From Mycobacterium sp. JS623 (GTDB lineage Bacteria; Actinomycetota; Actinomycetes; Mycobacteriales; Mycobacteriaceae): a stretch of DNA of 64,000 nt. Below the pieces are notes generated by a model. The model had not been told where the DNA came from. It did no database searches and was given only the letters and a program-made list of their open reading frames with translations. The position numbers and the translations under genes are program-made. The stretch is taken from assembly GCF_000328565.1 (NCBI RefSeq), contig NC_019966.1, forward strand, positions 5,518,001 to 5,582,000. The letters run 5' to 3'. The first letter of the stretch is position 1. Every line of letters begins with the position of its first letter. Of the stretch, positions 43,496-52,740 are shown in pieces.

Positions 43496-45574
43496 ATGAG
43501 TGACGGCGAAAACGCCACTCCTGGGCTTCCCAGCGCTGGGCCCAATCGATGGCTTACCCGAAGTACGCCGCCGCCGCCAGGCGCCGCGCCGTGGGAGCGC
43601 AGCGGAAATTCCGAGCCCGAGGACGACGAAACCGCCGCCCCTGCCGGCAACCACACCGATGGTGTCACCGTCGCCGATCTGATCGCCAAACTGAACGGTG
43701 CGTCGAGCGTTCCCGAGGAGCTCAGGCGCCCCCGCTCCGAACCGGAGCCGCCTCCCATACCCGAGCCGCGCCCAGAACCCGAGTGGCGCCGCGCGCCCGA
43801 GCCGCGACCGGTACCCGAGCCGCAGGCCCCGGCGACCGAGATCATTCCGCCCGTCGTCGAACTCGACGATCCGGCCACGGAGGTTATCCCCGTGGTGGCC
43901 GGGTACGCCTACGAGGTGCCGGATCTAGCGGCGCTGCGCAGCGACGACCGGGTGCAGCCGTCGCGTATCGGGACTGGGCGTGGCACGCCGCAGCCCGAGA
44001 AGAAGCGACCGCGGTTCACCAAGACGATGGTTGCGGGACGTGCGGCGGCCGCGTTGATTGCGGTGAGCGCGCTGGTCCTGACCGGCGGGGCCTGGCAGTG
44101 GCAGTCGTCGAAGAACAACATGCTCAACAAGGTCTCTGCACTCGATCTGAACTCGAAAGACATCGTCGATCCCAACGCGCAGTTCGGTGACGAGAACTTC
44201 TTGATCGTCGGGGTGGACAGCCGATCCGGCGAGAACAGCGATATGGGGGCGGGAACCACCGCCGACGCCGCTGGCGCACGGTCGGACACGATCATGCTGG
44301 TGAACATTCCCGCCAACCGCAAACGCGTTGTGGCCGTGTCGTTCCCGCGTGACCTCGCGATCACACCGACAAAGTGCGAGCACTGGGATCCCGATACGCA
44401 CCAATATGGTCCGGTCACCGACCAACAGTCCGACATGTACGGACACGACGAGGTGTACACGGAGACAAAAATCAACTCGGCCTACGCGGTCGGTGGCCCT
44501 AAGTGTCTGGTGAAGGTGGTCCAGAAACTGTCCGGTCTTTCCGTAAACCGTTTCATGGCAGTCGATTTCGCGGGCTTCTCGAAGATGGTCGACGCCCTTG
44601 GCGGTGTCGAGGTATGCAGCACCACCCCGCTGGAGGACTACGAACTGGGCACCGTGCTGGCCAACGCGGGCCGGCAAATAGTCGACGGTCACACCGCGCT
44701 GCAGTACGTGCGTGCCCGCCAAGTCACCACCGAGACCAACGGCGACTACGGTCGCATCAAGCGCCAGCAGCTGTTCCTGTCGTCACTGTTGCGCTCGATG
44801 ATTTCCAAGGAAGTGTTCTTCTCGCTGTCCAAGCTCAACAACGTGGTCAACATGTTCATCAACGACAGCTTCGTGGACAACATCAATACGAAGGACCTTG
44901 TCGACCTCGGCCAGTCCGTGCAGGGCGTCAATGCCGGCCGCATCACGTTCGTGACCGTGCCGACCGTCGGATACGCCGACGAGTACGGCAACGAGACGCC
45001 CCGCACCGACGACATGCGGGCGCTGTTCGACGCGATCATCAACGACGACCCGCTGCCTGAGGAGAAGAACCCGGACAACACCCCGGTGCCTGGCACGCCG
45101 CAGTCGAAGACCAGTACCCCCGAGGCAGCTCCCACACCCGCGCCGGAGAGCGCCGAGTTGGTGAGTGCCGTGACCACCAATCCGCAGGACATCACCGTCC
45201 GGGTGTCGAACTCCACCGGCGAGAATGGGCTCGCGTCGACCGCGGCGGGCGAATTGCAGTCGCACGGCTTCAACGTGACCAGCCCGGACGACTACCCGGG
45301 GCCGCTGACCTCGACGACGGTCTTCTTCTCGCCGGGCAATGAGCAGGCCGCGGCGACGGTCGCCTCGTCCTTCACCAACCCCACCATCGAACGGGTCAGC
45401 GGCTTGGGCGACGTGGTGCGCGTTGTGCTCGGAAGCGACTTCCTGTCGGTGACTCCGCCGTCGCCAAGCGGCTCGCCTGTGCAGGTTCACGTCGTGCGCG
45501 GGACCAGCACCGCGCCAACGCATCTACCCGAAGATCTGACGGTCACCAACGCCGCCGACACTAGTTGCGAATAA
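43496..45574 (+). CDS. LytR-CpsA-Psr (LCP) family cell-wall ligase
   Basis: 692 residues from ATG 43496 (GTG/ATG alternatives from 43466). A long Pro/Glu-rich cytoplasmic N-terminus precedes one membrane segment (RAAAALIAVSALVLTGGAWQ, about residues 182-201). The LCP domain follows (LIVGVDSRSGE, ARSDTIMLVNIPANR, VAVSFPRDLAI, MAVDFAGFSKMVDALGGVEV, RARQVTTETNGDYGRIKRQQ). A LytR_C domain lies near residues 565-660. These enzymes attach arabinogalactan to peptidoglycan. Matches Rv0822c by position. Confidence 0.88.
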   Translation: MSDGENATPGLPSAGPNRWLTRSTPPPPGAAPWERSGNSEPEDDETAAPAGNHTDGVTVADLIAKLNGASSVPEELRRPRSEPEPPPIPEPRPEPEWRRAPEPRPVPEPQAPATEIIPPVVELDDPATEVIPVVAGYAYEVPDLAALRSDDRVQPSRIGTGRGTPQPEKKRPRFTKTMVAGRAAAALIAVSALVLTGGAWQWQSSKNNMLNKVSALDLNSKDIVDPNAQFGDENFLIVGVDSRSGENSDMGAGTTADAAGARSDTIMLVNIPANRKRVVAVSFPRDLAITPTKCEHWDPDTHQYGPVTDQQSDMYGHDEVYTETKINSAYAVGGPKCLVKVVQKLSGLSVNRFMAVDFAGFSKMVDALGGVEVCSTTPLEDYELGTVLANAGRQIVDGHTALQYVRARQVTTETNGDYGRIKRQQLFLSSLLRSMISKEVFFSLSKLNNVVNMFINDSFVDNINTKDLVDLGQSVQGVNAGRITFVTVPTVGYADEYGNETPRTDDMRALFDAIINDDPLPEEKNPDNTPVPGTPQSKTSTPEAAPTPAPESAELVSAVTTNPQDITVRVSNSTGENGLASTAAGELQSHGFNVTSPDDYPGPLTSTTVFFSPGNEQAAATVASSFTNPTIERVSGLGDVVRVVLGSDFLSVTPPSPSGSPVQVHVVRGTSTAPTHLPEDLTVTNAADTSCE

Positions 45575-45615
45575 GGCTGTACGAGCGCCAGCCTCGCCCC
45601 GTTTAGGCAGGTGGC

Positions 45616-45637
45616 ATTCACCTTTCGTTCACCGCTG
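45616..45637 (+). promoter_or_regulatory. PHO-box-like 11-bp direct repeat before phoU
   Basis: ATTCACCTTTC (45616-45626) and GTTCACCGCTG (45627-45637) are adjacent 11-bp units with the core TTCACC. This is the direct-repeat form bound by phosphate response regulators of the PhoP/RegX3 type. It lies 42 bases upstream of phoU. A matching element precedes pstS at 56760-56781. Confidence 0.6.
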
Positions 45638-45678
45638 GCGTCGTGACGTACCGACGACAGACCCCGTAGGCTTGGCGC

Positions 45679-46347
45679 ATGCGGACCGCGTACCACGAGC
45701 AACTGGATGCCCTGACAGGCCAGCTCGGCGACATGTGCGGGCTGGCGGGCGCTGCCATGGAACGCGCCACGCAGGCCCTGCTGCAGGCCGATCTGGTGCT
45801 GGCTGAGCAGGTCATCACCGACCACGAGCAGATCGCCGCCATGAGCGCCCGCGCAGAGGAAAGCGCATTCGTGCTGCTGGCGCTGCAGGCGCCGGTGGCG
45901 GGCGATCTGCGGGCCATCGTCAGCTCCATTCAGATCGTGGCCGACGTCGACCGGATGGGCGCGCTGGCCCTACACGTCGCCAAGATCGCCCGACGCCGCC
46001 ACCCCCAGCATGCGCTGCCCGAAGAGGTCAACGGCTATTTCGCTGAAATGGGCCGCGTCGCAGTCGAATTGGGCAACAGCGCCCAAGAGGTCCTGCTCAC
46101 CCGCGACCCCGAGAAGGCCGCGAGGATCCGTGAAGAAGACGACGCGATGGACGACCTGCACCGCCACCTCTTCACGGTGCTGATGGACCGGGAATGGAAA
46201 CACGGCGTCGCCGCAGCCGTCGACGTGACGCTGCTCGGCCGCTTCTACGAGCGGTTCGCCGACCACGCCGTCGAGGTGGCTCGCCGCGTCATCTTCCAGG
46301 TCACCGGCAACCACCCCGACGAGGAACAGATCCCCGCCCCACGCTGA
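45679..46347 (+). CDS. phoU: phosphate signalling protein PhoU (PhoY-type)
   Basis: 222 residues. Two PhoU helical-bundle repeats: [20 protein letters not shown]...[20 protein letters not shown] with [20 protein letters not shown], and [20 protein letters not shown] with [20 protein letters not shown]. PhoU links the Pst transporter to the phosphate sensor kinase and represses the regulon in high phosphate. It corresponds to PhoY2 (Rv0821c). A PHO-box-like repeat lies upstream. Confidence 0.92.
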   Translation: MRTAYHEQLDALTGQLGDMCGLAGAAMERATQALLQADLVLAEQVITDHEQIAAMSARAEESAFVLLALQAPVAGDLRAIVSSIQIVADVDRMGALALHVAKIARRRHPQHALPEEVNGYFAEMGRVAVELGNSAQEVLLTRDPEKAARIREEDDAMDDLHRHLFTVLMDREWKHGVAAAVDVTLLGRFYERFADHAVEVARRVIFQVTGNHPDEEQIPAPR

Positions 46348-46371
46348 GTCCCCGCCCCACGCTGATCTGCG

Positions 46372-47298
46372 TCACGGCCGCAGCACGATCTTTCCCCTGG
46401 TGTGCCGCTGCTCCAGCGCGCGGTACGCCTCTTTCACCTGGGCCAGCGGGTACACCGCGGCGATCGGCACCTCGAGCTCGCCTGAAGCGCTCAGCTTCGC
46501 CAGTTCGGCCAGCACATTGGCGTCGGCGGCGTCGGCATTTCCCTCACCCTTGACGCCGAACCGCTCGATGGCCGGGAAGTCGATGATGGTGTCCACCCGC
46601 TGTGGATCGATGCCGAGTTCCGTCACCGCCAGTTCGACGTAGCCGCCTCCGAAAAAGTCCAGTAACGCGTCAATCCGCCCGTCTGGCGCCGCCTCGCGAA
46701 GCCGGTTCGCCAATCCGTCGCCGTAGTTGACCGGGACCACGTCGTGGGCGGCGAGCCAGTCGTCGTTCGAGGGACCGGCGATACCGAGAACTGTTGCGCC
46801 GGAACGCTTAGCGAGTTGGACGGCTATGGTGCCCACTCCCCCCGCGGCGCCTGCAACCGCGACCGTCTCACCGGGCTTCAACCCGACAGCGCGCACCGCG
46901 GCGTACGCAGTGGTACCCGCGACGAACAACGCCCCGGCCACCTCCCAACTGACGTCGGCCGGTTTCCGGGTGAGCTGATTCGCTGGCACCACAGCGAATT
47001 CGGCGTGACTCGCCCGGTTCTCGCTGAACCCGATGACCTCGTCGCCGACGGTGACGCTGTCGACGCCAGGACCCATCTCGACGACGACGCCTGCCAGGTC
47101 GCTGCCCTGTCCCGACGGGAAGGTGGCCGGGAAGCGATCGTGCAGGAGGCCCTGGCGGATCATCGCCTCACCCGGATTGATCCCGGCGGCCTTCACCTCC
47201 ACAAGCACCTCGCCCGCGGCGGGCACCGGTCTGGGAATGTCGCGAACCTCCAGGACATCGATGCCGCCGTAGGAATCAAACTGCACTGCCTTTGCCAT
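46372..47298 (-). CDS. MDR-family NADP-dependent quinone oxidoreductase
   Basis: 308 residues. Start MAKAVQFDSYGGIDVLEVRD; the cofactor motif is AVAGAAGGVGTIAVQLAKRS. No zinc-binding residues are present, so it is a zeta-crystallin/QOR-like reductase. It is convergent with phoU and lies downstream of the amidohydrolase on the same strand (28-base gap). It is therefore probably the last gene of the catabolic cassette inserted between phoU and pstB. Confidence 0.82.
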   Translation of the reverse strand: MAKAVQFDSYGGIDVLEVRDIPRPVPAAGEVLVEVKAAGINPGEAMIRQGLLHDRFPATFPSGQGSDLAGVVVEMGPGVDSVTVGDEVIGFSENRASHAEFAVVPANQLTRKPADVSWEVAGALFVAGTTAYAAVRAVGLKPGETVAVAGAAGGVGTIAVQLAKRSGATVLGIAGPSNDDWLAAHDVVPVNYGDGLANRLREAAPDGRIDALLDFFGGGYVELAVTELGIDPQRVDTIIDFPAIERFGVKGEGNADAADANVLAELAKLSASGELEVPIAAVYPLAQVKEAYRALEQRHTRGKIVLRP

Positions 47299-47326
47299 AG
47301 GAGCTACGACAGCACGTCGTCTCGCA

Positions 47327-48607
47327 CTATTCCCGAGAACGGCTGAGGAGACTTTCGGCGGATTTCGTCAACCCGTTGAGGGTCGCCTCCACCTCGCCAT
47401 TGTGCAGCCGTCCGTGACTCTTCACGATGTCACCGCCCACGATGACCGTGTCGACGTTGCTGGTGTCCATGTGGTGGACGACTGCACCCGATGCGTGCAA
47501 CACCGGCACAGTGTTGAGCGTGCGTGCGTTGAGCACCACGATGTCTGCGATCTTGCCTGGTGTAAGAGAACCGATGCGGTGATCGAGGTGTGCGGCTTGC
47601 GCGCCACCGAGTGTGGCCATCCGGAGAATGTCGCGTGTGGTGGCCGGCCTTGCAGGGTTGGTGTCGGCTTGGCGAGCTGATTGGAACGCCGCGCGCATCT
47701 GGGTGAACATGTCGACGGGCCCGAGACTGGCGGCATCGGTGCCCAGGCCGCTTGGGATGCCGTAATCGAGCACACGCTGAATTGCGGGGCGCCCCATGCC
47801 GAGAGCGTGCTCGACAAAGCATGAAAGCGAAACCTTGCCCCCGGTGCGGGCAATCGCCTGCCATGTCGAATCATTCAAGCCGAGGCAGTGAATATAGGTA
47901 TTGCGCAGCCCCAGAAGACCCTCGCCGTCGAGTTCCTCGAGCGTCCGACCGAACCACTCGTTGTTGATATGCGCGAAGACAGGCAGATCTAGTTCGCGCG
48001 CAAGCCGAAAGTCGTTGGCATCGACCAGGTAGCCCAGCGCAAGACTCACGCGGTCATCGGACTTGTCGGTAGCTTCCGTCAGGCGGCGAATGTCGTTGGG
48101 GTAGTTATATGTTGGGGCCGGCTCGTGGCCGAAAACCGGTGTGAAGCTGAATACGCAGCGAATCCCCGACCGGCGGATCGCATCGAGCGCAGCGTCGCTG
48201 TGTTCAGGAGTGTAGGAGCACTGCGATGTGTCGACCACCGTCGTCGTTCCTGCCGAAAGGTTTTCGAGGGCACCACCCAACTCGCCCCAGTACACGTCCT
48301 CGGGCGTGTACTGGTGAAAGATGCCGTCGCGGCCTGTCCTTGACTGAGTGAAGTAGTCCTCGGCCACGGCATCACACCAATATGCGCGCAGCGCGGTCTG
48401 GAACATGTGCAGATGCGAATTGACAAAGCCCGGCAACACGATCTTGTCGGCACAGTCCAGTACGTCCGCGTCCGCGTTGGCATCGAGATCAACCCCGACG
48501 CGGCTGATTTCGCCGTTTTCGATCAGCACATCGCCGCGCGCGAGATCGCCGATGTTGTCGTCCATCGTCAGCACGTTCGCGTTGCTGAGCAAAAGAGGGC
48601 GGGTCAT
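47327..48607 (-). CDS. amidohydrolase (TrzN/AtzA/guanine-deaminase-like)
   Basis: 426 residues from ATG 48607, which overlaps the flavin hydroxylase stop (ATGA). Metal ligands of the amidohydrolase TIM barrel: HLHMF (VLPGFVNSHLHMFQ), a mid His in VFAHINNEWF, THIS-type TYIHCLGLND, and LGTDAASLG with the catalytic Asp. The PGKIADIVVL end is typical of the family. It likely hydrolyses a C-N bond in a cyclic or amide compound after hydroxylation. Confidence 0.83.
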   Translation of the reverse strand: MTRPLLLSNANVLTMDDNIGDLARGDVLIENGEISRVGVDLDANADADVLDCADKIVLPGFVNSHLHMFQTALRAYWCDAVAEDYFTQSRTGRDGIFHQYTPEDVYWGELGGALENLSAGTTTVVDTSQCSYTPEHSDAALDAIRRSGIRCVFSFTPVFGHEPAPTYNYPNDIRRLTEATDKSDDRVSLALGYLVDANDFRLARELDLPVFAHINNEWFGRTLEELDGEGLLGLRNTYIHCLGLNDSTWQAIARTGGKVSLSCFVEHALGMGRPAIQRVLDYGIPSGLGTDAASLGPVDMFTQMRAAFQSARQADTNPARPATTRDILRMATLGGAQAAHLDHRIGSLTPGKIADIVVLNARTLNTVPVLHASGAVVHHMDTSNVDTVIVGGDIVKSHGRLHNGEVEATLNGLTKSAESLLSRSRE

Positions 48608-50157
48608 GGATGGGACTCCTGCATCTGCGGGGCCAGCTTCCTGATCGCCGAGCAGGTTGTGGCAAGCATGTCGCGGGTGGCGATGCTTGCGACGTAGCCG
48701 TCGGGCCGGATTAGCAACAGGGCGTCGCCGCTGAGGCCGTAGTTCTTCTTGACTGCCGCGGTCGGGTCGCGCAATACGACGTCGGCACAAGCTGATTCGG
48801 TGTTGATGGCGACCCGCCGCAAAGGAGCGCCAGCGGTCGGCCACGCCAACGACTCGAGCTCGTGCGCCGCGTGCCGCCCGTGGGCCAGCGCGGTGAAATG
48901 CGGTCCGCGATAAACATCGAAGAGTCGCACCGGCTTTCCCTCGCAGTCACGCAACAGCGCGTCCGGCGCGCGGTCGCCCAGGTGCAGCGTGGCTGTGCGT
49001 TCGGAGGTGATGGGGGCGAGCGGGCCGCCACGGTAGTTGAGGGCGAGCTGCTGTTCGTCCTTACCCCGCCGAAGGCTGGAGGGGTTGAATTTCCCCATCC
49101 CGCCGTATTTCTTGGTGGACAGACCCAGTACTCCGGCGGCTATCGGCTGCCGTTCGCCTTCGTAGGTGTCGAGCAGTTCCTGTGGCGCGCCGGCGAGGAC
49201 TTGGCCGAGCTTCCAGCCGAGGTTGTAAGCATCCTGAATCCCGGTGTTCAGTCCTTGTGCGCCGGCAGGGGTGTGCACATGCGCAGCGTCTCCGGCGACG
49301 AAGACCCGTCCTTGCCGATACTGCTGTGCCAACCGGATATTCGGGCGGAATATCGACTTCCACGCGATGGTGTGCACAGCCAGCCGCTGATTGCCGGTCT
49401 GCTTGCGAATGCGCTCGGTGATTTGCGTTTCATCCATCGGCACTGATTCGTCGGGGGCCAGCCGGATCATCCATTGGAACAAGTCGCTGTGGGGCAGTGG
49501 ACAGGCGCCGACAAAACGGCCCCCTAATCCCGGCCAAACGTGCCACCGGTCGCGCGATAGATTCCCCTCGATCTCAGCGTCGACGATGAGGATGCGGTCG
49601 GCCTCGTCAGTTGATCCGATGAATTCGATGCCGGCCTGCTTGCGTACGGCACTGCCGCCGCCGTCGGCTCCTACGACGTACCGAGCGGTGATCATCTCCA
49701 CTCCGTCGTGGCTCGTCACCGCGGCCTTCACTACATCGGGCGTTTGGCTGAGTTCGGCAAGTTCCCTGTGGTATTCGACTTCGACCCCCAGCTCGCGCAG
49801 GCGGTTGTGCAAAGCGCCATCGGTGCGGAATTGTGGGATCAGCCAGGTATTTGGGAATGGCACATCGTCGCCGGCTTGCGGGCTTCGCATCATCCGCAAC
49901 GGGACCGTGACCGGTCCAAGGTGGATGCCCAGCGGCGGGTAGGTGGATCCGCCCGCCAGCACCTCGTCGAGGGCTCCGAGGTCTTCGAGCACTTCGAGCG
50001 AGCGGGGCTGAATTCCCTTGGCGCGGGAGCCTTCAAAGGCGTGTTCGGCCTTGTCGATGATGCGCACGGTGATTCCGCGACGGGCCAGTTCGATTGCGTG
50101 CGCCGCGCCGACGGGGCCCGCGCCGACGACGAGGACATCAAGGTCGGGTTTGGTCAT
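48604..50157 (-). CDS. FAD-dependent aromatic hydroxylase
   Basis: 517 residues. Class A flavoprotein hydroxylase motifs: GAGPVGAAHAIELARRG (residues 12-28), the DG fingerprint VVGADGGGSAVRK and GRVFVAGDAAHVHTPAGAQG. A C-terminal thioredoxin-like domain completes the PheA/TfdB/MhpA-type architecture. It would hydroxylate an aromatic ring with NAD(P)H and O2. It is joined by 4-base overlaps to the hydrolase upstream and the amidohydrolase downstream. Confidence 0.87.
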   Translation of the reverse strand: MTKPDLDVLVVGAGPVGAAHAIELARRGITVRIIDKAEHAFEGSRAKGIQPRSLEVLEDLGALDEVLAGGSTYPPLGIHLGPVTVPLRMMRSPQAGDDVPFPNTWLIPQFRTDGALHNRLRELGVEVEYHRELAELSQTPDVVKAAVTSHDGVEMITARYVVGADGGGSAVRKQAGIEFIGSTDEADRILIVDAEIEGNLSRDRWHVWPGLGGRFVGACPLPHSDLFQWMIRLAPDESVPMDETQITERIRKQTGNQRLAVHTIAWKSIFRPNIRLAQQYRQGRVFVAGDAAHVHTPAGAQGLNTGIQDAYNLGWKLGQVLAGAPQELLDTYEGERQPIAAGVLGLSTKKYGGMGKFNPSSLRRGKDEQQLALNYRGGPLAPITSERTATLHLGDRAPDALLRDCEGKPVRLFDVYRGPHFTALAHGRHAAHELESLAWPTAGAPLRRVAINTESACADVVLRDPTAAVKKNYGLSGDALLLIRPDGYVASIATRDMLATTCSAIRKLAPQMQESHP

Positions 50158-51050
50158 GGTTTGATCCGATCGGTGTGTGCAGCCGTGAATGTCGCCAGCC
50201 GTTCGGCGACCTCGGCGGGCCGCTCATACGGCGCCATATGGCCGCAGTTGATGACGTGGGTTTCGGCGGGGCGCAGCAGGGAGCGGGCGGTCTCCATGCC
50301 GCTGATTGGGGTGACCTGGTCGTCGCGGCCCCACACCAGCATCGTGGGAACTCCGCCTTCGCCAATGCGGCGGAACAAGGGAGCCCGCCCCGAGAGCGGG
50401 AAATTCTGCAGCGTCGAGAAGAACGCAAACATCGAGCCCTCGTAGAGATAGGTATCAGCGATCATGGCGGTCAACCGCTCGGCCAGCGCCGGGTCGGAGA
50501 CGTTGTGACCGAGATGGCCCAGCAGGATGCGCCGACCGAATAGTTTTGCCACGAGTGTGGCGAGCGCATCGCTGCGCAATAGCCACCGCTGGCGCCCTGC
50601 GGCGTCTGCTAGCCCGGCTGGTCCCACTAGGGTGAGCGTCGCCACGGAATCGCCATGCTCTGCGGTATACCCCATTGCGATCAACGCGCCCATCGACGTT
50701 CCGACAATGTGTTGGCGAGCCGGCAATTTGAGTGCAGTGATGATCTCGCGTAGTTGACGTCCGAACAGTGCCTCGTCGTAACGGCCGGGGACCCGGTCGG
50801 AGTAGCCGCGCCCGTAAGCGCTGAATGCCAAGGTTCGCAGGCCCCGGGCGTGCAGTTGATCGGCGAAGGCGTCCCAATAGGACAGCGGCACAGTCAATCC
50901 CGGCACCAGCACCACGAGAGGACCGTCGCCAGGTCCGCGCAATTCGTAGTGCGTGACGCCGTCGCTGAGCTCGATGAACTCTCCGCGCAGCTCACGACGG
51001 GTGATGCCGTCGAGCCGGCGACTCTCTGCGCTTACCGTGAAGTACTTCAT
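50154..51050 (-). CDS. alpha/beta hydrolase
   Basis: 298 residues. Oxyanion region VVLVPGLTVPLSYWDAFADQ, nucleophile elbow VGTSMGALIA, acid in VWGRDDQVTP and catalytic His in VINCGHMAPYERP. It resembles meta-cleavage-product hydrolases in layout. It overlaps the neighbouring genes on both sides by 4 bases, so it is translated as part of the flavin hydroxylase operon. Confidence 0.83.
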   Translation of the reverse strand: MKYFTVSAESRRLDGITRRELRGEFIELSDGVTHYELRGPGDGPLVVLVPGLTVPLSYWDAFADQLHARGLRTLAFSAYGRGYSDRVPGRYDEALFGRQLREIITALKLPARQHIVGTSMGALIAMGYTAEHGDSVATLTLVGPAGLADAAGRQRWLLRSDALATLVAKLFGRRILLGHLGHNVSDPALAERLTAMIADTYLYEGSMFAFFSTLQNFPLSGRAPLFRRIGEGGVPTMLVWGRDDQVTPISGMETARSLLRPAETHVINCGHMAPYERPAEVAERLATFTAAHTDRIKP

Positions 51051-51919
51051 GACGCGCCCTTATCGCCGAGGCCGTCCAGGAAAGTGCTGACCTGCTTGGC
51101 GAACCAGACTGGATCTTCTTCGGGCAGAAGGTGTCCGCCATCAGGGTGGACGGCCTCGCGGGCACCGGGAATATCGCCGGCGAAGTACTGGCCGTCGATG
51201 CCGGCGCTGCGCAGCACCAGGGTGGGCACTGTGATGGTGTTGATTTCTGCGGTGCGGTCGAGTTGATCGGTGTTGACGAAATCGATGAAGGCCGAACGGT
51301 TTCCCGGTTGATTCCACAGGTGGTGCACCCGTGACACCATCGCGTCATTCACGATGGTGGCGTGTGGCCCAACGGCTTGCCGCAAGCCACGCTCGACCAT
51401 CCGGCGCGGCATCCATGCGCGCATGAGCGGCCGCACAACGGGATTGCGGGCCAGTCGCATGCCAATCGGCAGCGACTTTTCCGGGTAGCCGGTGGCGTTG
51501 ACCAAGACCAGGGCGCGTATGCGTTGCGGGTAATCAAGAGCCAGATTCCACGCGATGTTCCCGCCCAACGAATTGCCGGCCACCGTGTAGCGGTCGATGT
51601 TGAGATGCTGCATGAATTGCGCGACGGTGGCGGCGTAGGTCCGCACCCGGTAGTCGCCGTATGGGCGCGGCCCGGTGAGCCCGAAGCCGGGGAGGTCGGG
51701 GCGGATGACGTCGAAGTCTTTCTGCAGGATCGCGGTGGCGCGGTCGAAGTGATCCAGCGAGCTGGTGGTGCCGTGCAAAAGCAGCAACACGGGGCCGTCA
51801 CCGGCACGTTTGTAGTGCAGGTTCAGGCCGTCGACGTCGATGAACTGTGATCTACCGATGGCACCCAACATAATGGATACAGCGTCGCCGATATTGCTCA
51901 GAATGTCAAGGATGGTCAT
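51047..51919 (-). CDS. alpha/beta hydrolase (second of a pair)
   Basis: About 290 residues from ATG 51919 (MTILDILSNIGDAVSIMLGA); ATGs at 51952 and 51871 are alternatives. The start is uncertain because the tetR is divergent very close by. Motifs: LLLLHGTTSSLDHFDRATAI, nucleophile VAGNSLGGNIA, His in VHPDGGHLLPEEDP. It overlaps the next hydrolase by 4 bases and is the first gene of the catabolic operon. Confidence 0.8.
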   Translation of the reverse strand: MTILDILSNIGDAVSIMLGAIGRSQFIDVDGLNLHYKRAGDGPVLLLLHGTTSSLDHFDRATAILQKDFDVIRPDLPGFGLTGPRPYGDYRVRTYAATVAQFMQHLNIDRYTVAGNSLGGNIAWNLALDYPQRIRALVLVNATGYPEKSLPIGMRLARNPVVRPLMRAWMPRRMVERGLRQAVGPHATIVNDAMVSRVHHLWNQPGNRSAFIDFVNTDQLDRTAEINTITVPTLVLRSAGIDGQYFAGDIPGAREAVHPDGGHLLPEEDPVWFAKQVSTFLDGLGDKGAS

Positions 51920-51927
51920 ACTGAGCA
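51895..51927. promoter_or_regulatory. inverted repeat between catabolic operon and its TetR
   Basis: TGCTCAG (51895-51901) and CTGAGCA (51921-51927) form 7-bp perfect arms with a 19-base spacer at the divergent starts. It is a candidate operator for the adjacent TetR, and its position favours the downstream hydrolase start at 51871 if the repeat is regulatory. Confidence 0.4.
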
Positions 51928-51950
51928 GCGTGAAGGCGTCCAACACCGGC

Positions 51951-52601
51951 ATGGAGCAAGCGTCGGCGCGGCGTTCGCGAGGACGCCCGGCGATGCCGCC
52001 CGACCGGATCGTCGCGGCGGCACTGGCCCTGGTGGACGCGGACGGTGCCGAAGCGCTATCGATGCGGACACTGGCTCAGCAGCTGAACTCCGGCACCGCC
52101 ACCCTGTACCGCCACTTCACCAACCGGTCGGCACTGGTGGCCGACGTCGTGGATTACGTGTTCGGTGAGGTGCACCTTGACGCTGACGAGTTGGCCACCA
52201 GGAGCTGGCAGCAAGCGTGTGAAACCGTCGTCCACCGCATGTACGCGGCGTTGAAACGCCATCCGAATGTCACGCGACTGATGCTCGAGCAGATCCCGTT
52301 GGGCCCCAACGCATTGGCGATTCGAGAAGCCTGCCTAGCGATGCTGCTCGCCAGCGGGTTCACTGCTGATATGTCCGCCCGTATCTACGCGACGTTGGCG
52401 CGTTACGTGTTGGGCTTTGCCATCCAGTACTCCGGTCATCCCGATTCACACGCGGCCAAGGATGCCGACGCGTTTCGCGACGTCGACCCCTCACGGTTCC
52501 CCGCCACCCTGGCCGTTGCCGACGCCATGCCCATACCGCTTGAGGTCGAATTTTCTTTCGGATTGGATCTGCTCATCAAGGGCCTTAGCCAAATCCATTG
52601 A
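51951..52601 (+). CDS. TetR family transcriptional regulator
   Basis: 216 residues from ATG 51951 (GTG 51930 possible). Basic N-terminus with RRSRGRPAMPPDRI, helix-turn-helix at about residues 35-55 (LSMRTLAQQLNSGTATLYRHF) and a TetR_C-type ligand domain. It is divergent from the hydrolase-hydroxylase-amidohydrolase operon, which it most likely represses until an aromatic or heterocyclic inducer is present. Confidence 0.82.
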   Translation: MEQASARRSRGRPAMPPDRIVAAALALVDADGAEALSMRTLAQQLNSGTATLYRHFTNRSALVADVVDYVFGEVHLDADELATRSWQQACETVVHRMYAALKRHPNVTRLMLEQIPLGPNALAIREACLAMLLASGFTADMSARIYATLARYVLGFAIQYSGHPDSHAAKDADAFRDVDPSRFPATLAVADAMPIPLEVEFSFGLDLLIKGLSQIH

Positions 52602-52649
52602 CCATCACCGCTTTTGGCTGCTCAGCAGCTGCCGCCGCTGATTTGCGCC

Positions 52650-52703
52650 AGCAGACGCAAAATGTCCCGACACGCCGAAGGTTTGGCGCACTTTGCGTCT
52701 GCT
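52650..52703. terminator. long inverted repeat between convergent tetR and pstB
   Basis: AGCAGACGCAAA (52650-52661) and TTTGCGTCTGCT (52692-52703) are perfect 12-bp arms with a 30-base loop, centred between convergent gene ends. Position and symmetry suggest a bidirectional terminator. The GCAGACGCAAA motif is, as I recall, recurrent at mycobacterial gene ends; that needs a search. There is no T-tract. Confidence 0.5.
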
Positions 52704-52740
52704 CGCGCAGGAGAACTCAGCTGTAGGTTGACGCTTCGTG

